From assembly GCA_000695325.1 (NCBI GenBank), contig AVPN01000171.1, forward strand, positions 24,653 through 53,789: 29,137 nucleotides of DNA, written 5' to 3'. The DNA comes from Pleurobrachia bachei. Its lineage: Eukaryota; Ctenophora; Tentaculata; Cydippida; Pleurobrachiidae. Positions 1 through 12,300 of the stretch are shown here, piece after piece. A program made the translations under genes and the position numbers. The notes beneath the pieces were generated by a model. That model saw only the letters and a list, made by a program, of their open reading frames with translations. It ran no database searches and was not told the origin of the DNA. Position 1 is the first letter of the stretch. The number at the start of each line of letters is the position of its first letter.

Positions 1-111
1 GGGGGGGGGATCATAATGGATGGGGACAGTAACCAGCCAGTAAACGAGTGACTCCAGCTTTGATACTGATCGGTCGTGAAAGATCGTCTCTACAACATGT
101 AAAACACTTAC
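1..111. other. Intron (5' part) downstream of the motif VI exon
   Basis: Begins with nine G residues. The minus-strand donor GTAAGT (106-111) follows the exon ending at 112. No coding sequence recognised; the last BTAF1 exon or exons must lie before the window. Confidence 0.6.
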
Positions 112-305
112 AGATGAAATGACTGTATTGGCGATGCCCAGTTTAAACTTCTGGAGCCCCATAATCTTCTCTTCAAGTGTGTTCTTGGTAATCAGCCTGT
201 ACACATTGACCACCCTCTTCTGGCCGATCCGATGGGCTCTGTCCATGGCTTGAAGATCTTTTGAGGGATTCCAATCGTGCTCCATGAAGATCACCGTGTC
301 AGCAC
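112..305 (-). CDS. BTAF1: BTAF1 exon Z: Snf2 motif VI ([13 protein letters not shown])
   Basis: The exon enters in phase 1 (acceptor ATATCAG at its high end) and completes the GAD of motif V. It then reads [16 protein letters not shown], the arginine-finger motif [12 protein letters not shown] and [20 protein letters not shown], and leaves through a GTAAGT donor. Motif VI contacts ATP across the cleft between the two RecA lobes. Near-identical to the human C-terminal block. Single copy in the window. Confidence 0.95.
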
Positions 306-3300
306 CTGATATGAGGGAGAGGGGTTGTTATTTTGGGCATATGAGAGGGGGGTTGATGTTTTGGGGACCTCAGATGGTGGGGGGAGGGGCTTGTGATTTA
401 ATGTTGGGGTTTTAAAACGAGGCCTTATCAGGATGTGTAATGTCGGCGGAATCCCCTCCAAGTTTATGGCATGCAAAACACCCGATAAACACGGGGAAAT
501 AATGTATCTAAAGAAATGTTTGAGTCCTGCATTACACTGCCTATAGCTCGACCCTCTCTTCGCGAGCTCGGCCCGGTAAATGTAAAGGAAGGGCTATGAA
601 CATAACAAGCATTTAAACAAGCATTTATACACTGCCATAGTTGCCTCCTTCCCTACACACTAGCACACTAAAGAGCAACACATCACCACAGCAACATATC
701 ATCACAGCCCCATCACAGCAAATCGTTACATTTGCCCTCGGGGTTAGAACATGTATTAGTTCTCCAAATAGCTGAGTATTATGCACTGCTATGAATGTAT
801 CCTAGCCCCTGAGGGCTTTATACCACATCGTATTCATTGTGGCAACAGTATCCAGTGGAGTGTTTTGGAACTGTCTCAAACTCATCTGTCTGGGTTTTAA
901 GCGATCTGGACGAACTTATGACCGGTCACATTCCAGTATGCGTAACAAATCTCATGACTGGTCGCACAAAGATGCGTGACTTTTCCCATTGAAAAGTGTG
1001 TCAGACACACAATAAAGGGCCTCGGAACAATGCACAGTGGGTCTGGGCTCTGGGGTCACATATGCGGCTGAATTTTTTATTAGGTCATCTTCCAAGTCAA
1101 GTTTGCTCTGCATGGGGTCCCCGTTCCGGCGGCGCCATACCCCATTTGATTCTCAAACAGTACGCTCAGATGGGGTCGCGGCGCCAGACAGGGCGGTCCC
1201 GCGTACTTCTACATCAGTAGAAGTGTAAGCACCCCTGTCTGGAGTACTGCTTATTTTCCCTCGGTGCGTGAAGAGGTCAGGTCGGGAGCCTGGTAGAAGT
1301 TCAGCAGGTAGAGCGGAGCAGTGGGATCCGGAGTAGTTGGGGAGTAGTTGCTGTAGAACTGAGATTCTGAGCTGTGGAGCTTTGTATTTATACTAGGACG
1401 ATGCACGCGAAGTCACGTGTGCGGTGGTTCATCAAGAAAGATGTTCTAGCCCGTGACAACACGTGAGGCAGTCTCTTCTTCCTTTTTCCAAATGTTCTCT
1501 ATTTCTCAGATCTCATTTGTTAACGAGCCGAAATCAAATTTGCAGCGAGTGTTCGACACTCAGTTTCGGTAACATGATCTCCGATGCAAATATAGAGGGA
1601 ATAATGCCCCTTCTCATGTGCACTTCATTTAATGAGGACGCCACGTGTACAAATCAAGCCGCTTCAGATTCAACAACTCTAAACAATGTAACAAGCTTGG
1701 TGTGGCTCACACCACATTTCAAAATTGTGAAGGTTCGGTAGAATCGAATGTTCGTTAATTCGATTCAACTTGCCGTCATTGATAGCAAGCTTTCAGAACC
1801 GTCACATTGGTGTTAAAACCATGGCTATAAGGTAACCAATTCAGGAAATACTGACCCCTGATTGGCTGATAACCAGTCACGTGACCTAAATAACGAGTTC
1901 TGATTGGCTGTTTACTTGTTTCGGTCGGTTCCTGAAGGTTACCTGTGAGGTTGAGTCCCAGACCTCCCACAGACGTGGTGAGAAGGAGTATATCATAGGA
2001 GGGGTCCGAGTTGAACTTGTGTACAATGGGAACTCTCTCCGGGGCGGGGGTGTTACCTGTAGTCAGGGGAGTATTTAGTTAGGGAGATAATTTCATTACC
2101 AGGCAATAATACACCTGTCAATTGCTTCCTAGACCTAGAGGCAAGGAGGAGACAATAAGAACTTTCCTACCGCCTCCCACACAAATACAGGCAAAGAAAC
2201 AAGTATAGGTAGAACGAGAGTAAAGATGAAAATATCCAACTTTATAACGCACGTCGTCTAGTCCACCAAGCTATGATTGGTACGGGGATTTACCCGGATA
2301 GTGTACTCGTTGCAAAGGTTCACCTATTCATACAGGTGTCACACTAATTAATTAGTGTGTAATTGTAAGGTGCTCACGTGTAGAAATACATGTGTTCATC
2401 ACTCATCAGTGGCTTGAGGAGCCTGTAAAAGGGACATCTCGCCAACTGCACGAGTTTTCATTATTATTATTTATTTTATAACATTAGACAATTGTAAAAC
2501 TGATTTGGGCGGGGGCTGGGAAGGTGGGAAAACTGCACTGTATAGAAAGAGAGTGGGTAGTAAAAAATAGCCCTGAGAAAAAGTGAAACTTTTGCACTGG
2601 TGACAGCGACTATAGCTAGATATAAAACGGTAAAACTAAAAGAGAAAAGATCTGTCTTTCAACACCTTTTGAAACAAAAAAAACCAGCTATAGACTGAAG
2701 AAAACACAACCAACTATGATAGGCTGAAACAAAGAATAAACACGACTTACCGTCAATTCGAAGATAGGACACGTTGGGGAGGTGCATCTTGAGAAGGTAG
2801 TTCTCAATAATATCAAGCATTGACTTGAGCTGACAGAAAACTAGGGCCCGGTGAGGCGATACAACTGTAGATCCTGCATGGGGGATGAGATTTCAACATT
2901 TGTATGTTTGTATGGGGATCAGCAAAGATTCTTGTGCAGTGTGACCACAATTACAATGTTATGAATTTTGGTACAGCAGCAGTTAACCACAGACTGGATT
3001 AAAATCCAGGCTATGTAAACTGATACACCTTCCTATAAACACAACAAAATACTGCTAGTATGACTCACCAATTCCACAGTCCTGTAGAAGCTGCTGTAGG
3101 GCAAGGAGTTTCCCGCTGTAGGATACGCTTTCAGTAGAGGTGAGTTTAGATTGTAATTCATGGTCTTTTGGTAACACCAGCAACGGATGGTTACACACCT
3201 AGCAACGGGGTGGGAGTCGTTAGCAACGGGATAGGAGTCGTTAGCAACGGTGTGTAAGTCGTTAGCAACGGGTGTAAGCGGTTATGTAACAGAGTGGGTC

Positions 3301-6300
3301 GGGAGAGGGACTTGGGAGAGTTAGCATCCCGGTTAGCAACGGGTTGGTTACAAACCTAGCAACGCCACATTAGTCAGGGCATATGATGTTAGATTTTCGG
3401 CATAATTATTATAAAGCTAATTCCACTTCTGATAGGTCCTATTGGGTCCCTAGAACCACCAAAAAAAATGTTCGCGATTTGGTGGATGAAGAAGTTGGGT
3501 TTCCGGGCCACGCCCTTCTACTAACTTTTTAGTCTAAGGCTTAAAAACGCCAAAACTGCGCTTAGGGGAGGAGTAGGGACAATATCAAGGGCACTAGAGT
3601 GTTCAGCGTCATCGCATTAGTGGGGATAGGTGCTGGAATTAAGTCTCTATCTCATTTGGTTAATTAGTTAATTGGATAATTAGGTCTGAGAATAACCATT
3701 TTGGCCATATGGCTATAGCCACTTAGGAATGGTCTATCGACTTTTCATTGGTGCCATTTTGTTCAGAATAAAATTTCAATCTAAGAGTTGTGGAAAAATT
3801 TAGAGCCTAGTTCGGTAGAATCGAATGTTCGTTAATTCGATTCAACTTGCCGTCATTGATAGCAAGCTTTCAGAACCGTCACATTGGTGTTAAAACCATG
3901 GCTATAAGGTAACCGAATTAGGAAATACTGGTCCCTGATTGGCTGATAACCAGTCACGTGACCTAAATAACGAGTTCTGATTGGCTGTTTACTTGTTTCG
4001 GTCGGTTCCTGAAGGTTACCTGTGAGGTTGAGTCCCAGACCTCCCACAGACGTGGTGAGAAGGAGTATATCATAGGAGGGGTCCGAGTTGAACTTGTGTA
4101 CAATGGGAACTCTCTCCGGGGCGGGGGTGTTACCTGTAGTCAGGGGAGTATTTAGTTAGGGAGATAATTTCATTACCAGGCAATAATACACCTGTCAATT
4201 GCTTCCTAGACCTAGAGGCAAGGAGGAGACAATAAGAACTTTCCTACCGCCTCCCACACAAATACAGGCAAAGAAACAAGTATAGGTAGAACGAGAGTAA
4301 AGATGAAAATATCCAACTTTATAACGCACGTCGTCTAGTCCACCAAGCTATGATTGGTACGGGGATTTACCCGGATAGTGTACTCGTTGCAAAGGTTCAC
4401 CTATTCATACAGGTGTCACACTAATTAATTAGTGTGTAATTGTAAGGTGCTCACGTGTAGAAATACATGTGTTCATCACTCATCAGTGGCTTGAGGAGCC
4501 TGTAAAAGGGACATCTCGCCAACTGCACGAGTTTTCATTATTATTATTTATTTTATAACATTAGACAATTGTAAAACTGATTTGGGCGGGGGCTGGGAAG
4601 GTGGGAAAACTGCACTGTATAGAAAGAGAGTGGGTAGTAAAAAATAGCCCTGAGAAAAAGTGAAACTTTTGCACTGGTGACAGCGACTATAGCTAGATAT
4701 AAAACGGTAAAACTAAAAGAGAAAAGATCTGTCTTTCAACACCTTTTGAAACAAAAAAAACCAGCTATAGACTGAAGAAAACACAACCAACTATGATAGG
4801 CTGAAACAAAGAATAAACACGACTTACCGTCAATTCGAAGATAGGACACGTTGGGGAGGTGCATCTTGAGAAGGTAGTTCTCAATAATATCAAGCATTGA
4901 CTTGAGCTGACAGAAAACTAGGGCCCGGTGAGGCGATACAACTGTAGATCCTGCATGGGGGATGAGATTTCAACATTTGTATGTTTGTATGGGGATCAGC
5001 AAAGATTCTTGTGCAGTGTGACCACAATTACAATGTTATGAATTTTGGTACAGCAGCAGTTAACCACAGACTGGATTAAAATCCAGGCTATGTAAACTGA
5101 TACACCTTCCTATAAACACAACAAAATACTGCTAGTATGACTCACCAATTCCACAGTCCTGTAGAAGCTGCTGTAGGGCAAGGAGTTTCCCGCTGTAGGA
5201 TACGCTTTCAGTAGAGGTGAGTTTAGATTGTAATTCATGGTCTTTTGGTAACACCAGCAACGGATGGTTACACACCTAGCAACGGGGTGGGAGTCGTTAG
5301 CAACGGGATAGGAGTCGTTAGCAACGGTGTGTAAGTCGTTAGCAACGGGTGTAAGCGGTTATGTAACAGAGTGGGTCGGGAGAGGGACTTGGGAGAGTTA
5401 GCATCCCGGTTAGCAACGGGTTGGTTACAAACCTAGCAACGCCACATTAGTCAGGGCATATGATGTTAGATTTTCGGCATAATTATTATAAAGCTAATTC
5501 CACTTCTGATAGGTCCTATTGGGTCCCTAGAACCACCAAAAAAAATGTTCGCGATTTGGTGGATGAAGAAGTTGGGTTTCCGGGCCACGCCCTTCTACTA
5601 ACTTTTTAGTCTAAGGCTTAAAAACGCCAAAACTGCGCTTAGGGGAGGAGTAGGGACAATATCAAGGGCACTAGAGTGTTCAGCGTCATCGCATTAGTGG
5701 GGATAGGTGCTGGAATTAAGTCTCTATCTCATTTGGTTAATTAGTTAATTGGATAATTAGGTCTGAGAATAACCATTTTGGCCATATGGCTATAGCCACT
5801 TAGGAATGGTCTATCGACTTTTCATTGGTGCCATTTTGTTCAGAATAAAATTTCAATCTAAGAGTTGTGGAAAAATTTAGAGCCTAACTTACCGTCAATT
5901 CGCAGATAGGACACATTTGGGAGATGTAGCTTCAGAAGGTAGTTCTCAATAATATCAAGCATTGACTTGAGTTGACAGAAAACTAGGGCCCGGTGAGGGG
6001 ACACAACTGTAGATCCTGCATGGGGGAGATGAAATTTCAACATGTGTAGTTTGTAGGGGGGAAGTCAGCAGAGACTCTCGTGCGACCACAATGTTATATG
6101 TATTTTGGTACAGCAGCAGCAGCAGTTTATACAATAACCTGGATTAAAATCCAGGGTGTATAAATTGCTGTTACATGACACCGGCCGTACCTACCTATAC
6201 CAAAATACAGCTAGTGACTCACCAATTCCACAGTCCTGTAGAAGCTGCTGTAGAGCAAGTAGTTTTCCGCTGTAGGATACGCTTTCAGTAGAGGTGAGTT

Positions 6301-9300
6301 TAGATTGTAATTCATGGTCTTTTGGTAACACCAGCAACGGATGGTTACACACCTAGCAACGGGATAGGAGTCGTTAGCAACGGGTGGGAGTCATTAGCAA
6401 CGGGGTGTAAGTGGTTAGCAACAGGGTGTAAATGGTTAGTAACGGGGTGGTTAGCAACTACAACCTCCAATAATAATCCCATACCACGCCACATCCCCAC
6501 TCACAAAATAACTAAAACAAAACACTAATACAAACACTAAAACTATTTGTATTAAAGTGAAGTTAGTTCGTTAATTTCTTGACTTCCTGTTCTTTCCTAT
6601 TCAATCCTTCACTAACTCTAATATCAATTGTGTACGTAGCTTGTCGCTGATTGGTCAATTAGTTTAACAAGAAGATCACTTAGGTCATTTCCTGCTTGGA
6701 ACTTAGTACAACAATAGCATAGGTCATTGTGTCTCTAAAGGGACGCCATGTAGTCGGAGAGGTGCTTGAGGAAATTGATAAAAGACAATAGGATGAACTA
6801 ATTGGGCAGGGCTTGTTTTGTTCAAACTCTTTTTATTTTATCTTAAAAGGAAGGAGAGTCGAACAAGGCGGGGCCTAGAAGCTTCCCAACAAAAGAACAT
6901 AGCAAACAAATAATTGCACTGACAGCAAGCTCAGCGATAGGGAGAGATACACCCACTCACACGAATTATAGGACACCCTGCATGGAAGTTATGGTGAAAC
7001 ATGCAAGCCAATAACTACACAGAGCTGCTGCAGTCTGCGTGCAGGCACTATGCCATCATTGGTACAGTCTGCAAGAGGCACTGTGCCATTAGTGCAGGAA
7101 ACATGTGCCATTATATGCCACATGTGCAGTAGTAGACCATACATCGAGCACCATTACGTCATGTACCTCTCTCGCAATGGTAACAAAATATTATCATGAG
7201 GTAAACAAAAGGGAGAGGGAGTTACTATGACAATGAAATAGAACCACCAGGAATGAAAGAGAGAACAACGTACTGCGTGAGCCAGCCAAGTGGGGAATGC
7301 GCGGAACTGTGCCCAGGTGTAGAGAACTACAGTAACTGCAGATGGAGGGGAGGAGAGAGACAATAGGAGAGATAATAGGAAGAATATATTAGAGTGAGAT
7401 ACACGAGGAAAGATTAAAAATATAGAGAAGGAGAGAAATAAGTGAGAGTTAGACAAGGAGAGCTAGAGATCAAGAGAGCAATTACAGAACATTACCATGA
7501 TTACATCTTCTAGCCAAGGAGAGAAAGTAGTGGCAAGGAACGAATAATGAGGGTAGTATTTAACGAATGAACTTTCGTTTTCCATGCGGTGACAGCCAAG
7601 CGGAGAAAGCGCGGACTTTCAGCTGCAGGTGTGGCTATTTAGGGGGAGAGGGAAAGAGAGATAATTCAGCCAGTATTTGATTCGATTAGAAGCACAAAGA
7701 ATTCTGAGAGGGAGAAACAAAAGGTAAGTATTATACAGTAAGTATTATCCGATCCGATAGTAACTTGAGAAGTGAAAGACTCTATCCCTCAAAAAAAGGT
7801 GCCAACTCGGAGGCATATTCAAAGGCACATATGACTATTAATTGCCAGGTTCAATACCACAAAACACACACGTACCTTCCGTAGAAAGTGAAGGGATTGA
7901 AACACATGGACTTCCTTCTCTTTCTCAAGATCAGCTGCACCCGTGAAACTCTCTGAATACTTGTCATACAGCTCCTGAAGAGGGGAGGGGGTAATTGAAA
8001 ATAATTATAGTTTTAATCAAACTATGTATGCAGTAAGAATTACAGGCAGGGTAATTTCGAGAGTTGTTTTATTACAACTGGCAGAATGTTTTGCTACTAT
8101 GTATACCTCAAGAGTTGTGACATATCGAGTTATTGAAGTAACAACAAATCACTGGGAGGCGCCAGGAATGATTGGGTGCGGCTGATGTTATTAGACTATA
8201 ACTATGTGGCGGGTGTAATTATCTAACTACGTGGGTGGGATTGAATTACTGATAGTTTAATCTATACCAGGCGACTCAAGGGTGGGGTCCTGAGTTTAAC
8301 CGCTAGTTTGATTAGATTGGAAAAATATGATAGAATTATAGAGATTAATCACGGCATATTAATTCAACCTAGAGCTAATATGTGCTACAATAGATTGGAG
8401 CTATGTGTCTCACTCTACAAAATATCAACTCAATCTATTGTGCACAGGATTTCATCTACAGCCCCCACCTGGGTACTAGGTGTAAAAATTGTCCTATTTA
8501 TCCTAAATAAGGTGTAATGACGCTATATGATAGCTGAACCGCGGGGAGATTTGATTAGAAAAATATACATTACAAACGAATTACACCCGGCCGACTGACT
8601 TTTACTAAATTATATGGCACGAGTGCTAACGTCTAAAATATAGGGGGTAAAGTACATGCAATCTCCATTCAATCCTCAGACATCGCGGTTGAAATGATAG
8701 TGGGACTAATGTATAACCCGTGCTAGAGTTGTTATGCTCTAACATTTGTAAAGAAAGAGGTTTGAGAGGTGAACTTGCCTGTTGTAGGGATGTCATTGTA
8801 CAATAGTAGTCCTGTATTATCTTGGGAGGCAGGTCCTTCAATACATCCTCCTTCATTCTCCTCAACAGAAAGGGTAACACCTGGAACGTATAATGGGCTC
8901 GTGTGTCGTGTGTCAAGGGAATATTTGTTGTGTTGTAACCCTACGAGGTGACTGGTGAGAGAGGATCGACCACGGCAAGGGGTGTTTAGGGAAGGGATCT
9001 ATTAGGTGGTCTATTATAATTATTATAGACAGACTGTGGGAGTGCCTAGTAACACCTGGAACGTGGGCTTATTGAGCATGTGTGTACTGTGTAGGGAATA
9101 TAATGGAAGGTCAATTAAAGGGGCGTGTATAGAAGGGATCATCTGATAGGATAGCAGTTATATTACACCGACGGTGGGGTGCGCTGAGTGCTGACAGCTC
9201 TGTATAACACCTGGGTAACATGCGTGACACGTGTGCTTGGTTCTAGGGACCCAATAGGACCTATCAGAAGTGGAATTAGCTTTATAACATTTATGCCGAA

Positions 9301-12300
9301 AATCACCATGAAATTGACATCATATGCCCTGACTACATCCCCACAAACAAAACATCTAAAACAAAACACAACAACTATTTGAAAATTGAAGTTCGTGAAT
9401 TTCTTGACTTCCTGTTCTTCCCTATTCATTCCTTCACTAACTCTAATATCAATTGTGTCTGAAGCTTGTCGCTGATTGGTCAATTAGTTTAACAAGAAGA
9501 TCACTTAGGTCATTTCCTGCTTGGAACTTAGTACAACAATAGCATAGGTCATTGTGTCTCTAAAGGGACGCCATGTAGTCGGAGAGGTGCTTGAGGAAAT
9601 TGATAAAAGACAATAGGATGAACTAATTGGGCAGGGCTTGTTTTGTTCAAACTCTTTTTATTTTATCTTAAAAGGAAGGAGAGTCGAACAAGGCGGGGCC
9701 TAGAAGCTTCCCAACAAAAGAACATAGCAAACAAATAATTGCACTGACAGCAAGCTCAGCGATAGGGAGAGATACACCCACTCACACGAATTATAGGACA
9801 CCCTGCATGGAAGTTATGGTGAAACATGCAAGCCAATAACTACACAGAGCTGCTGCAGTCTGCGTGCAGGCACTATGCCATCATTGGTACAGTCTGCAAG
9901 AGGCACTGTGCCATTAGTGCAGGAAACATGTGCCATTATATGCCACATGTGCAGTAGTAGACCATACATCGAGCACCATTACGTCATGTACCTCTCTCGC
10001 AATGGTAACAAAATATTATCATGAGGTAAACAAAAGGGAGAGGGAGTTACTATGACAATGAAATAGAACCACCAGGAATGAAAGAGAGAACAACGTACTG
10101 CGTGAGCCAGCCAAGTGGGGAATGCGCGGAACTGTGCCCAGGTGTAGAGAACTACAGTAACTGCAGATGGAGGGGAGGAGAGAGACAATAGGAGAGATAA
10201 TAGGAAGAATATATTAGAGTGAGATACACGAGGAAAGATTAAAAATATAGAGAAGGAGAGAAATAAGTGAGAGTTAGACAAGGAGAGCTAGAGATCAAGA
10301 GAGCAATTACAGAACATTACCATGATTACATCTTCTAGCCAAGGAGAGAAAGTAGTGGCAAGGAACGAATAATGAGGGTAGTATTTAACGAATGAACTTT
10401 CGTTTTCCATGCGGTGACAGCCAAGCGGAGAAAGCGCGGACTTTCAGCAGGTGTGGTTATTTAGGGGGAGGGGGAAAGAGAGAGATAATTCAGCCAGTTA
10501 TATTTGATTCGATTATATAAGAAGCACAAAGAATTCTGAGAGGGAGAAACAAATAAATATCATACAGAACCGCATATTTAGGTGCCTGCATTTACTTCCG
10601 ACCTGATAGTAACTTGAGAGGTGTAGTTGAAGTCAAAGAATATCCCTCAAAAAAGGTACAAAATCGGCACATTCAAAGGTACATAACTTAAATGTATTGC
10701 CAGGTTCAATACCACAAAACACACATGTACCTTTCGTAGGAAGTGGAGGGATTGGAACACGTGGACTTCCTTCTCTTTCTCAAGATCAGCTGCACCTGTG
10801 AAACTCTCTGAATACTTGTCATACAGCTCCTGAAGAGGGTAGGGGGTAATTGAAAATAAATATAGTTTTAATCAAACAAGTAATAAGAAAGACAGGGTAA
10901 ATTCGAGAGTTGCAAAGTACTACTACGACTGACACGACAAGAGTTTTGGCATATCGACTAGTAACTGCAAATCACTGGGAGGCGCCAGGAATGATTGGGT
11001 GCGGCTGATGTTATTAGACTCTACCTACGTGGCGGGTGTAATTGTCTAACTACGTGGGTGGGGTTGAATTATTGATAACTTAATCTATACATTATATAGC
11101 GTGGTGACAATGCCAGGCGACTCAAGGGTGGGTTCCTGAGTTTAACCGCTAGTTTGATTAGATTGGAAAAATATGATACAACCGGTAAGTATAGAGATTA
11201 ATCACGGCATATTAATTCAACTTAGAGCTAGTATGTGATACAACAGATTGGAGCTGTGTCTCACTCTACAAAAAATATCAACTCAATCTATTGTGCACAG
11301 GATTTCATTTCCAGCCCCCACCTGGGTCCTAGGTATAATATTTGTCCTATTTATCCTAAACAAGGTGTAATGACGCTATTATATGGTAGCTGAACCGTGG
11401 GGAGATTTGATTTGATTAGAAAAATATATACATTACAAACGAATTACACCCAGCCGACTGAATTTTACTAAATCATATTACACGAGTGCTAACGTCTAAA
11501 ATACAGGGGGTAAAGTACATTCAATAATCAGGCATCGCGGTTGATATGATAGTGGGACTAAGGTATAACCCCTTGCGGCGTGTGGCTTAGAGTTGTTATG
11601 TTCTAACATTTGTTAGGGTTGAACTAGGTTGGTTGAGAGTGGAATCACTTGCCTGTTGTAAGGAGGTCATAGTACAATAGTAGTCCTGTATGATCTTGGG
11701 AGGAAGGTCCTTCAATACATCCTCCTTCATTCGTCTCAACAAAAAGGGTAACACCTGGAACGTATAATGGGCTTATTTGGGCATGTGTGTACTGTGTAGG
11801 GAATATAATGGAAGGTCAATTAATATATAAAGGGGCGTGTATAGAAGGGATCATCTGATATTACACCGACGGTGGGGTGCGCTGAGTGCTGACAGCTCTG
11901 TATAACACCTGGGTAACATGCGTGACACGTGTGCTGCAGGGGTCGCTAGGGGCGTGTCGAACAACTATAATGCACTTCAGTTAGAGAGCGGGACTCTGCA
12001 GAAACATCTGGGACACTCTCTGTATGTATGTAGGGGCTAAGTGAGGTACAGGCAACGTATGGATAACAGAGCTGAGAGTGGGTAATTTTATAAGTTCGCA
12101 ATTAAGAGCACTCAGAACACGTGGGTAATTCTACGAGGACACTGACTATAGTGCAGATCACTAGCCAGTAAGGGGTGGCGGGTGCAATGAAGCTCCCATC
12201 CCCATTCCCCCTAATTACCCCCACTAATCACCACCACCAGCTGTATACCTGTCTGTGTAGTGCCTCCAGTGCCAGTGCTCCATTCTCCTGATCACGTGTA

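Larger units (their letters stand above)
306..1942. other. 1.6-kb BTAF1 intron with repeats
   Basis: Lies between the motif V and motif VI exons. It holds a GC-rich patch with nested inverted repeats (1186-1240; inner arms ACTTCTAC/GTAGAAGT at 1205-1224), the left edge of the 2.08-kb duplication near 1734, and a CCAAT/E-box repeat (1835-1910). No exon recognised in 306-1733. Confidence 0.6.
1734..3810. repeat. Tandem duplication 1, copy 1 (2077-bp unit)
   Basis: Contains BTAF1 exons A1, B1 and C1. The junction with the next copy is at 3810/3811, where the motif TTCGGTAGAATCG starts again. Only a handful of base differences from copy 2 are visible, clustered at about 1827-1856. Confidence 0.95.
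3811..5887. repeat. Tandem duplication 1, copy 2 (2077-bp unit)
   Basis: Near-identical to 1734-3810. It ends at 5887, only a few bases before the splice donor of the diverged third exon B copy, so the breakpoint sits in the intron edge of exon B3. Confidence 0.95.
6491..9240. repeat. Tandem duplication 2, copy 1 (about 2.75 kb)
   Basis: Pairs with about 9335-11940. The segment 6640-7650 is almost identical to 9465-10445, while 7660-9240 is clearly diverged with many indels, so the pair is a mosaic of young and old similarity. Holds exons D1 and E1. Confidence 0.85.
9335..11940. repeat. Tandem duplication 2, copy 2 (about 2.6 kb)
   Basis: Second copy of the unit at 6491-9240, with exons D2 and E2. 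Similarity stops after GACACGTGTGCT near 11935. Confidence 0.85.

Noticed and set aside
960-1470. Possible solo LTR (TGTGTCAGACACAC ... GTGACAACA with a TATA-like string)
   Set aside because: No target-site duplication at the ends, signal order does not fit an LTR, and no second copy is in the window.
6322-6528. Plus-strand frame with repeated ATGCKWL units
   Set aside because: Translation of the TAGCAACGG minisatellite, not a gene.
7154-7456. Stop-free 100-residue minus frame with a signal-peptide-like start (also at 9979-10281)
   Set aside because: It lies in a purine-rich low-complexity tract (Ser/Leu/Phe-rich translation) inside an intron; identity of the two copies reflects the DNA duplication, and no family resemblance is seen.
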